From the NCBI GenBank assembly GCA_030248225.1, contig JASANE010020350.1:35208-99207 (forward strand): a stretch of DNA of 64,000 bases. The letters run 5' to 3'. Below, in pieces: positions 27,420-35,722 of this stretch. The first letter of the stretch is position 1; each line of letters opens with the position of its first letter. Under the pieces are notes generated by a model that was not told the DNA's origin, did no database searches, and saw only the letters and a program-made list of their open reading frames with translations. The stretch is from Trileptium ribeirensis (lineage: Eukaryota; Nematoda; Enoplea; Enoplida; Thoracostomopsidae). The translations under genes were made by a program, and so were the position numbers.

Positions 27420-27661
27420 AAGAGTGCAGTAGGGAAGAGTGTGACACTTCCCTGCACTCGAATGTCAGCCCATGTTTGATTACACGGGCGTTTTCGATCG
27501 GGCCCTCCCACCAATTTCTGAGGGAGGTCGGGTTATAAGCAGCTGCTGGTTCAACCAACCCCCAGAAATGGGGGGGGGTCAGGCCGAAAACGCCCGTATC
27601 ATCAAACACGGGCTAAAATGTGAGTGCAGGGAAGTATCATACTCTCCCCTAATGCACTCTT
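27420..27661. mobile_element. palindromic MITE-like element
   Basis: A 242-bp imperfect palindrome. Both ends begin AAGAGTGCA, read inward on opposite strands. About 75 bp of each arm match, including ACTTCCCTGCACTC and ACGGGCGTTTTCG. The centre has short G- or C-rich runs. Because the arms mirror each other, both strands carry similar short open frames, which are not genes. No target-site duplication is visible. Confidence 0.8.
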
Positions 27662-28342
27662 GCTATAACGTAGATCTATAAATGTTAGGTTCATAGGCCA
27701 AAGCCAACTCTGTTTTGGTTCGAAAATATCTGGCACAATTATATGTATGTTAATAAGTGTAAAACAGACGTCATTCTGAACATATGGCTAGATAATTGCT
27801 ATATATGATTTTAAAGCATTAACTACAACGATGCTGGTAACCATTACTTCAGAAGCTGATATTATCTTTTAGTACTAATTTCTCTGTTCGCCTAAAATCA
27901 TTCCAGAAAGCAAAAACCATGTATGCCGAAGTTTGACAGGGGTCGTGGAATGTGAAATGAGTGCGGCCCAAGTGGAATGATATACAAAATGAAAATTGTC
28001 AAAATTCAACTTCCAATCTATAAAATAGTTGATAAATAGCATTAAAATTACGATGTTAATAACATGAAACCCTATTTTTAAACAAACTTTTACTTTGATT
28101 TATAAAAATTTTTTAGCTTCCGAAGGCAATTGTGTGATGAGCTGGCCATTGAAAAAGATGCTTTTGCTGCTACATTACCGTGTCGGCAAACATATTAATC
28201 ATGATTACAATAACATGTTTTGTTTACTAATGTGCACAACGAGGAGCGTAGATAAAAGGGCATAAGGTGCCTCTTGGTAGTAGTGTAATGTCTCACTACG
28301 CTTGCGTGAATAGCGTAGCTTCAATGAGCGAGTTGATCGATG

Positions 28343-28410
28343 CCTGTGGTGTAGTGGTAGCGCGATAGTGTTGCAAGGTAAAGGCCCTGATTCGAATACA
28401 GGACGTTCCA
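28343..28410 (+). pseudogene. tRNA-like fragment (possible SINE or tRNA pseudogene)
   Basis: It contains an A-box-like TGGTGTAGTGGTAGC and a B-box-like GATTCGAATAC at tRNA spacing, with a GCA triplet where the anticodon loop would lie. The T stem has a mismatch and the acceptor ends do not pair, so it is not a functional tRNA as written. A decayed tRNA gene or a tRNA-derived SINE head are both possible. Confidence 0.35.
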
Positions 28411-28578
28411 ATGTTAGATCTTTCGTGCGCTAGGCTCCCATCAACTCACACTGAACCAATGCTATTTACTCTAGCGTAGTGAGTGTTACAGTATAAAATC
28501 TTACGTACTTTAATCCACGAACAATGGTTGTTAGTAATTACTATAGGCCCCTCGCGATTACAAGGCTGTTCCAAAACT

Positions 28579-30006
28579 TTATCTATGGCTCCACTCCTGT
28601 GCAAGCAACTCACTTTGTCGTTTTAAAATCACCATTTCGTGCTGATCGTTCTCGTTCAATGTTGGTAACGTAGCGCCGAAATTGTTGTATACGTGCGTTT
28701 GCGACGGAACCAAATCCAAATGCTGCATCGGAATGGTTTTGATATTCTGTTGTTGTTGCGTTTCACTGAATATCGAGGTTGGAACGTAGTAAGCACTCGC
28801 TGAGTCTTTGACGCTACTACACTTTTCTGAGGCTGCAATTAATTTTGCATAATCTGGCTCTGTAGTTAGATTCTTCTTGATTAACTCAGGGTGTGCACTG
28901 ATGCTGGATTTGCAATTGTCGGACTTTTTTTGACCATCTACATCCTCAGTTTCGATATTTTCATTAGCCTTATGCTGTTTCGTCGATTTGTTATCACGTT
29001 TTGTATCCTCTTTCTCCTTCACCCGTTTATCTGGATTTTTCTGCGTCCGAAACAGGCCATTTTTAAACCATCGCTTCCTCTTTTTGTCACGAGTAGCCTC
29101 CGTTCGTTTGTCGCTATGGCTATCGCGTTTTTTCGTTGCCGAATTCTTGTTTGAGAATTTCTTCGATTCTTCCAGACTACAATCAGTATCATAATCTGTT
29201 GTGACTGCTTCTTTCGCTTGATAATCTGTCGTATCATTCTTGGTGTCCGCAGCATCGGCTTTTTTCAATGGCATTTGAGGGCTTTGTTTCGGCGAATTCT
29301 TTCCTTCAGCTTCCGGCTTCGCACACGGCTTCGCTTGTTTCAGCTTGTTAGCTTCAGCCTTCACTTTCTTAATACAACTATACAGAGGATCTACTATTTC
29401 ATCGTCATCGTCATCATCGTTGCCAAGATCATCATGATTATTGTTGGTTTGATTTTCGCTGCTGCATCCACCCAGTTTATCGTATACAACAGATCCATCT
29501 TTTTTCGAATCGGCGGCACCAGCAGCTTCTGTTAGCGACGTTCTCTCGTTGTAAATCTTGGCGGCTGTTCGGCTTTGTCTCGGAATTTCTTCATTTGAGG
29601 TTGTCACTCGGCTGTCTTTGTTTTGTTCGGTGCATTGCCTCGCTATGTCGCTTCCGCAATTACTGCCGTGTTGTGATGGTTGTCTTTCATTGTCATCTTT
29701 ATCATTCAACTCGCTATTATATTCGGCTGTTGATCCATTTTCAGTGCCAACGTCATCGTCATCGTCGGCTGTGTCTATTTGTTCGGCAGAAATGCAAGAC
29801 GACGAATTATCTTCATCATCATGGTCACTAGCTGTTTTACACGAAACATGACAATCTATTTCATAGCTATGACGCTCACGATTCAGCTGATGACGTTTTT
29901 GTAGTTGGCTAAACGGATATTTTGGTCCCGTTACAGCAACTGGATTGTTTTTATCTCCCCGGTTACTTACATGCTTAAGATCGCTTAGCCGCTGAACGCG
30001 TGTCAT
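28579..30006 (-). CDS. unrecognised acidic/basic disordered protein, about 475 aa
   Basis: One uninterrupted frame, from the first ATG at 30006 to TAA at 28579. The frame is open about 50 bases further upstream without another ATG, so it may be the last exon of a longer gene. No membrane segment or known domain is visible. Composition: a basic N-terminus with PKYPFSQLQKRHQLNRE, an acidic middle with Asp runs (TADDDDDVGTE, GNDDDDDDEIVD), a Lys-rich part (KKRDSHSDKRTEATRDKKRK), then short Tyr motifs (DPLYSCIKK, EPDYAKLI) and a Gln run near the C-terminus. Such runs are typical of disordered nuclear or scaffold proteins; no function is claimed. Codon periodicity and length in AT-rich DNA argue that it is real. 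It lies upstream of, and on the same strand as, the divergent PTR-like gene. Confidence 0.65.
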   Translation of the reverse strand: MTRVQRLSDLKHVSNRGDKNNPVAVTGPKYPFSQLQKRHQLNRERHSYEIDCHVSCKTASDHDDEDNSSSCISAEQIDTADDDDDVGTENGSTAEYNSELNDKDDNERQPSQHGSNCGSDIARQCTEQNKDSRVTTSNEEIPRQSRTAAKIYNERTSLTEAAGAADSKKDGSVVYDKLGGCSSENQTNNNHDDLGNDDDDDDEIVDPLYSCIKKVKAEANKLKQAKPCAKPEAEGKNSPKQSPQMPLKKADAADTKNDTTDYQAKEAVTTDYDTDCSLEESKKFSNKNSATKKRDSHSDKRTEATRDKKRKRWFKNGLFRTQKNPDKRVKEKEDTKRDNKSTKQHKANENIETEDVDGQKKSDNCKSSISAHPELIKKNLTTEPDYAKLIAASEKCSSVKDSASAYYVPTSIFSETQQQQNIKTIPMQHLDLVPSQTHVYNNFGATLPTLNENDQHEMVILKRQSELLAQEWSHR

Positions 30007-30023
30007 GGATAATTGTAAACTCA

Positions 30024-31964
30024 ACTTGTCACTACGGTAGAATATAAGTTTAGTAGGTTAAGCTTGTCAAAAATATTACATGTCGATAAAAATATATCGA
30101 CATGCTTTCACGTTCTAAAACATTTTAGTGATATACCAATATATTTAAGTACTTTGTCAAAGTTACAAATAACCAAACATATTGTCATTGTGGTTGAAAT
30201 TGTTGATAATGGCCGGCCAATCATTGAAACGGGACAATGTTCTATGAAGAAAGTTGATTCTTATTATTCAAAACTCGGAAGAAATAGATGCGAACAACAG
30301 CGCCCGACAAAAATGAAGCTGCATGGATCTTATTATATGAGCGTGTTTGCTGCAATAAGCATTGCAGTGTAATAACTTTGCTAAATAATGACCGAGAAAC
30401 ATGTAATTGAGACCAGTGCTTTAATTAGAATGTGCTATTGCACTTTCATGATTTAGGCTATCAAATATTTGTCTTTGACGATGCTATTTTATATAGAACT
30501 CTCTAATTTGAATAATCTATTAATACTTCAAGAACCCATGTTTGTAAAGATGTAGTACTTCAAAGATTAGAGAAATTCAATAGAAAATGCCTAGATTCAA
30601 ATGTCGCCTTAGTGCCTAAGCTTAACTCATTCAATTATACTAATATAACGAGCGGCGAAGTGAAACGTTACGGGCTTGGCTAGGCAGAATTTTCAGTGTA
30701 TATTTCGAGGTTGGATATTGAGCCACCGAGTAGTATTCAGAGTCTCATAAAGATAATAATACACCAGCAATAAAGAAAAACAACGTTAAGGCGTGTTCAC
30801 ACGCTCAAACTTTTTGCTCAAATTTTGAGCTAAAAAATGAGCTCAAAATTTGATCAAATTTTGATCAAAATTTGACGGTAATCTTTAACGAAAAATTGCG
30901 ATATTTCAAAATTTGGGAACACAGTTTGAGCTCAAACTTTTTTTATGTAATGAACCTTGTCGGTGATTGAATACAGGAATATCCTTGAAAAGTTTGAACA
31001 GTGTTCACACATTCAAACTTACCAAAAATGGAAAAAACATGCTTTCAAACTTTTGATCAAAATTTGAGCAAAAAGTTTGAGCGCACGCCTTTAGAATCAT
31101 TTTCATCACATATCGATATCACACTACTCCGTGTTTCCACCTCCGATGTTCAAACAAACAGAAACTTTCGAAATTTATTAAATCACAATCGTCATGACAA
31201 ATTAACTGCTTTAAAATAATCTTTTTTCACTGTAGCATTTTAGCACCTACCTTACTGAATAAATACCATGCCAGTACTGGTTTTGTTTCATGCAGCAACG
31301 CCATAGCCCCATTAAACTCTTGGACCTAGAACTAAATTTAAACGTCCTAAAATGTGATACAACTACTGTTGCTAAAATTTGGACTATACCGACATTACGA
31401 TTTTGGCATACTGACATTTGGATACCGACATTCCACCAAACTAAATTTAAAATAGCGGAATGATTGTCTTTAATTGGTTAAATATCCTATATTCCCATGG
31501 ATAATACACCGCAAGAAACCCGCTCAGACAATATTTTGAAAATTTTTATGTTTTTAATAAACTTGGCCATATAGTAAAAAACAGCATTTTGATGAAAACC
31601 AATCTAATAAGTTACTGTGGCCATGACGATTTGTAAATTTTCGTATTTATTCAGTTTGCGTTTGAGAAGAGTTATAACTAAAAATGTCGGCATACCCCAA
31701 ATGAACGCAATCACGAAATTTGCAACTCGCGTATGTTATATGTGAATCTGGGCAGGAAATCACAAAAAAACTGTGCAAACTGAGCGCTAATCGCACAAAT
31801 GATTTCTTTTTCATGCCGAATAAAAAAATCAGTAGAATCAATTGAATGAAAAATTATGGGCGACAAAGACAAACAACTGAATTTTTTGCACGGTTGACTG
31901 CTAACTTAGGAAACTACTAAAATCCGCTCGCCTTGCCTTAAAAATTTCCAATATTTACTCAGAA
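30024..31964. other. intergenic region
   Basis: AT-rich, with no supportable gene. It contains the complete MITE copy at 30789-31090 and ends at the first satellite unit near 31965. Confidence 0.5.
30789..31090 (+). mobile_element. MITE, family A copy 3 (most complete)
   Basis: Begins AGGCGTGTTCACACGCTC and ends with the inverted GCGCACGCCT. It is flanked on both sides by TTA (30786-30788 and 31091-31093), a 3-bp target duplication typical of PIF/Harbinger-type elements. The inner arms repeat TTTGATCAAATTTTGATC-type sequence that can form hairpins. Non-coding. Confidence 0.85.
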
Positions 31965-32090
31965 ATATTTCTCTCCATAAAAGTAAAATGCAGCAAGCAG
32001 AAGTAAGCATAGGAGAGTGACGCTGCCCTTAGTGGACATTTTAATACAGTTCAATGTAAGTTCAACCTAAATTTTATAATATATTTGATA
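31965..32090 (+). repeat. 114-bp satellite, isolated left unit
   Basis: One unit matching the array at 34326-35722 (ATGCAGCAAGCAGAAGTAAG and the following GAGAGTGACGCTG). It is separated from that array by the MULE transposon, so the transposon landed inside, or at the edge of, the satellite. Confidence 0.9.
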
Positions 32091-32246
32091 GTCTCATTTC
32101 GCAACCAATTTTCGATTTTGCTCAAAATTTAGTCTCATTTCGCAACCGGTCTCGATTCGCAACCTCAGAGTCTCGATTCGCAACTTCAGAGTCTCGATTC
32201 GCAACCTCACAGTCTCATTTCGCAACCTTAGTCTCGATTAGCAACC
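32091..32246 (+). repeat. left terminal site cluster of the MULE
   Basis: Seven tandem or near-tandem 16-bp sites, GTCTC(A/G)(T)TT(C/A)GCAACC. Three have the CATTTCGC form; the others have CGATTCGC or CGATTAGC. Multiple subterminal sites are a plausible transposase-binding region. Confidence 0.9.
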
Positions 32247-32301
32247 TTCTAAGTTTAAGTTGATATTCTTAAATTTATTTTCCAGCAAAAGCAGAGATTT
32301 A

Positions 32302-32420
32302 CCGGTAATACGTAAAATTGTGAGAAAATTTTGATTTTCCTACGGGTAATACGTAAAATTGTGAGAAAATTTTTATTTTCTTATCGCTAATAAGCAAGAT
32401 TGTGAGAAAATCCTGTCAAG
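32302..32420 (+). repeat. three short tandem repeats upstream of the transposase
   Basis: Three units sharing GGTAATACGTAAAATTGTG and AGAAAATTTTGATTTTC, the last one diverged (CTAATAAGCAAGATTGTG). Their location 5' of the transposase ATG suggests a promoter or subterminal role. Confidence 0.75.
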
Positions 32421-32545
32421 TGTCAAGTTCGTAATTGCTCTATTCCGACAGTCATTAATCTCAGAGCTCAGAGTCCATTTGTTTTCATTTGTCTCCACCA
32501 TTGTTCTTCTGAATTGGTTGTTACTACGCAACGTGTTATTTCACG

Positions 32546-34128
32546 ATGTCGAGTTTCGGCGTTCCCGAATTTTCTAAGTCGAATCGTGGCAAAGATGTTC
32601 TTATATACCGCAGCGTTCGCCACCCTGGTTTTGCATACATGTTCTCTCGCCTCAAAGCTTCAGCAACCTCATCGTTTTGGGGTTGCTCGGGTTGTAGAAA
32701 ATTGAAAGACTCAAAAAGGTCCAACAACCAATCCCCGTTGTTCGCATTGAAGACGGCGCCATCAAAACTGATCCTGACGCACCAAACAATGAACACTTTT
32801 GTGATCCCGTCCCTGAGGCGCATGCATTAGCCAAGAACGCCTGCCAGCAACTAAAGGAAGTTGTTCGATCAACCGGGAAGCGCCCTCGGGCGGCGTACTC
32901 GGGTCAATTGGCGGAAATTACCAAAGATTTGGGGAATGACTGTGGTCTACGCGACTCGGTAGAGCTGGAAATGCCGCCTTTCAAAAAACTGAAACCTACC
33001 CTATACCGCAAACTTAACGAAAAATACCCTACAGTATCTTCAATCGATGCCATCCCCGCGGAGTTCAAGCTGACTTTGGCTGGTAAAAACTCATCCGATC
33101 CTGATGATCCTAGGTACAAGGAACAGTTTCTTTTGTTTGAGCAGCATGAACCGCCCATGCTGGTATTCGCCTCCCACTCGGATTTGGAAGTGTTGCACGG
33201 GTCTGAGCATATCGTAGCAGACGGAACATTCGATGTACGGCCTGATAAGTGTGGTATTAGTCAGTTGTATATAATACACGGATTTCTGCTTGGCGAAGCG
33301 ACCCCTTGTGTGTTTGCACTTACCCCATCCAGAAGTGCTGAAACGTACAATCAGCTCGGAAAGGTGATCCGAGACCAACTAATCCACCGTTTTGGGAATA
33401 TTGGGAAGATGAAGCAAATTCATCTGGACTTTGAAAAATCTGCTATTGCGTCATTTCGGGAAGTTTTTCCCGAAGTAAGGGTTAGTGGTTGCCTATTCCA
33501 CTTCTCACAGGCGGTGCAGCGCAACCTCTCAGAAAAAGGACTGTCATGCGTTTATAAACAGTCGCCTCCGTTCGATATGGTCCAATATTCTGCAGTCAGA
33601 CAATGGATTCGGCGACTTATTGCTCTGTCTTTGCTGAAGCCTGAATTTGTTACCGTGGCCTGGCTCCGATTCTTGTCTACACCGCCGTATACAGCCAATG
33701 CTCAAGTGGACGCGCAACTCAAAGACTTTGCCGCTTATTTTAATCGAGAATGGCTCCTTACACAAGACAAGATTGATACATGGAATCATTGGTTCAACGA
33801 TGGCCCCCGCACCACCAATCATGCTGAGGGCTACAATAATTCTTTACGCCTCAAGTTCAACAGCGCATGTCACCCTCGGCTGCCGGTTTTCCTTGTTACT
33901 CTACAAGAAGCTCACAATGAAGCTCAAGTCCGACGTTCCCAAATTCGCTCGGGGCAACCAATCGCTGCGTCCGGGCAACGCTGGGTGGACAATAATGCCC
34001 GGATCTTCCAAGCGAAGCGCATATTTGAAGCTAATACCGCGTCCTTCGATGCCTGTCAGTGGGACTACGATGAGAAGCTTGATCAAGAGATCGTTTCATA
34101 TCTGGACTGCGTGCAGCACTGTATATAG
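32546..34128 (+). pseudogene. MULE transposase with N-terminal FLYWCH finger, one frameshift
   Basis: An ATG at 32546 opens a FLYWCH-type zinc finger (SNRGKDVLIY, then FWGCSGCRK). At about 32698-32702 the coding sense moves to another frame, which runs on to the stop at 34128. A one-base loss in the A run is the simplest reading. The main frame carries the MULE DDE core: first Asp in HIVADGTFDV, second Asp in QIHLDFEKSA, a CLFHFSQAV (C..H) motif between them, and the Glu in TTNHAEGYNNSL. It would cut at the element ends and catalyse cut-and-paste transposition. Apart from the shift it looks recent and intact. The shift could also be a sequencing error or programmed slippage. The total of about 527 aa is typical for nematode MULEs. 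Confidence 0.9.
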
Positions 34129-34202
34129 CCGAACGCTTTATCTGTAAGACTGTTTTTCTATTTGTCTTGTCTATCTTTATGTTATTGGCTTTTGAGACCA
34201 CA

Positions 34203-34316
34203 GGTTGCGAAATGAGACTCCCTAGTTGCGAAATGAGACCATACGGTTGCGAAATGAGACTTTTCTAGAAATTGTATCGGTTGCGAAATGAGACTACGAG
34301 GTTGCGAAATGAGACC
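34203..34316 (-). repeat. right terminal site cluster of the MULE
   Basis: Five copies of (G/A)GTTGCGAAATGAGAC at uneven spacing. They are the exact inverse of the left cluster's GTCTCATTTCGCAACC. All five keep the AATGAGAC form, unlike the mixed left cluster. Confidence 0.9.
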
Positions 34317-34325
34317 AAAACACAA

Positions 34326-35722
34326 ACAAAAAATGCAGCAAGCAGAAGTAAGCATAGGAGAGTGACGCTGTCCTTAGCGGACATTTTAATACAGTTCAAT
34401 GTAAGTTCAACCGAAATTTTATAATATATTTCACTATAAAAGTAAAATGCAGCAAGCAGAAGTAAGCATAGGAGAGTGACGCTGCCATTAGCGGACATTT
34501 TAGTACAGTTCAATGTAAGTTCAACCGAAATTTTATAATATATTTCACTATAAAAGTAAAATGCAGCAAGCAGAAGTAAGCATAGGAGAGTGACGCTGTC
34601 CTTAGCGGACATTTTAATACAGTTCAATGTAAGTTCAACCGAAATTTTATAATATATTTCACTATAAAAGTAAAATGCAGCAAGCAGAAGTAAGCATAGG
34701 AGAGTGACGCTGCCATTAACGCACATTTTAATACAGTTCAATGTAAGTTCAACCGAAATTTTATAATATATTTCACTATAAAAGTAAAATGCAGCAAGCA
34801 GAAGTAAGCATAGGAGAGTGACGCTGACATTAACGCACATTTTCAAGAACACAGAAGGGGCAGCCCAATACAGTTCAATGTAAGTTCAACCGAAATTTTA
34901 TAATATATTTCACTATAAAAGTAAAATGCAGCAAGCAGAAGTAAGCATAGGAGAGTGACGCTGTCCTTAGCGGACATTTTAATACAGTTCAATGTATGTT
35001 CAACCGAAATTTTATAATATATTTCACTATAAAAGTAAAATGCAGCAAGCAGAAGTAAGGATAGCAGAGTGACGCTATCCTTAGCGGACATTTTAATACA
35101 GTTCAATGTAAGTTCAACCGAAATTTTATAATATATTTCACTATAAAAGTAAAATGCAGCAAGCAGAAGTAAGCATAGGAGAGTGACGCTGTCCTTAGCG
35201 GACATTTTAATACAGTTCAATGTAAGTTCAACCGAAATTTTATAATATATTTCACTATAAAAGTAAAATGCAGCAAGCAGAAGTAAGGATAGCAGAGTGA
35301 CGCTGTCCTTAGCGGACATTTTAATACAGTTCAATGTAAGTTCTACCGAAATTTTATAATATATTTCACTATAAAAGTAAAATGCAGCAAGCAGAAGTAA
35401 GCATAGGAGAGTGACGCTGTCCTTAGCGGACATTTTAATACAGTTCAATGTAAGTTCAACCGAAATTTTATAATATATTTCACTATAAAAGTAAAATGCA
35501 GCAAGCAGAAGTAAGCATAGGAGAGTGACGCTGTCCTTAGCGGACATTTTAATACAGTTCAATGTAAGTTCAACCGAAATTTTATAATATATTTCACTAT
35601 AAAAGTAAAATGCAGCAAGCAGAAGTAAGCATAGGAGAGTGACGCTGTCCTTAGCGGACATTTTAATACAGTTCAATGTTCAATGTAAGTAGTCCAACCG
35701 AAATTTTATAATATATTTCACT
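34326..35722 (+). repeat. 114-bp satellite array, 12 units
   Basis: Twelve units with a 114-bp period, counted by GCAGCAAGCAGAAGTAAG (34335, 34449, 34563 and so on, to about 35612). Units differ by a few point changes; one, near 34840-34870, has an insertion of about 23 bp. Because 114 is divisible by three, one minus-strand frame stays open through many units; it would give a 38-residue hydrophobic repeat, probably without meaning. Confidence 0.95.

Larger units (their letters stand above)
26628..28578. other. intergenic or upstream region of the divergent PTR-like gene
   Basis: It should contain the unidentified first exon of the minus-strand PTR-like gene. One weak candidate on the minus strand is ATGG followed by GTAGTA near 27230, which has the right phase but almost no coding length. 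The region also holds a palindromic element at 27420-27661 and a tRNA-like fragment near 28343-28410. The rest shows nothing recognisable. Confidence 0.5.
32091..34316 (+). mobile_element. MULE (Mutator-like) DNA transposon, about 2.2 kb
   Basis: Bounded on the left by seven copies of GTCTCATTTCGCAACC or variants and on the right by five inverted copies (GGTTGCGAAATGAGAC). It encloses a single FLYWCH/MULE transposase. A triple ~60-bp repeat (32302-32420) lies between the left cluster and the gene. Satellite sequence flanks both sides. No clear 8-11-bp target duplication is visible; about 12 bases of the satellite unit appear to be missing at the junction. Confidence 0.85.

Noticed and set aside
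28891..29851. Several plus-strand frames opposite the disordered protein gene
   Set aside because: They mirror the Asp/Glu/Lys codons of the minus-strand gene as Ser/Phe/Leu-rich peptides and are shadows.
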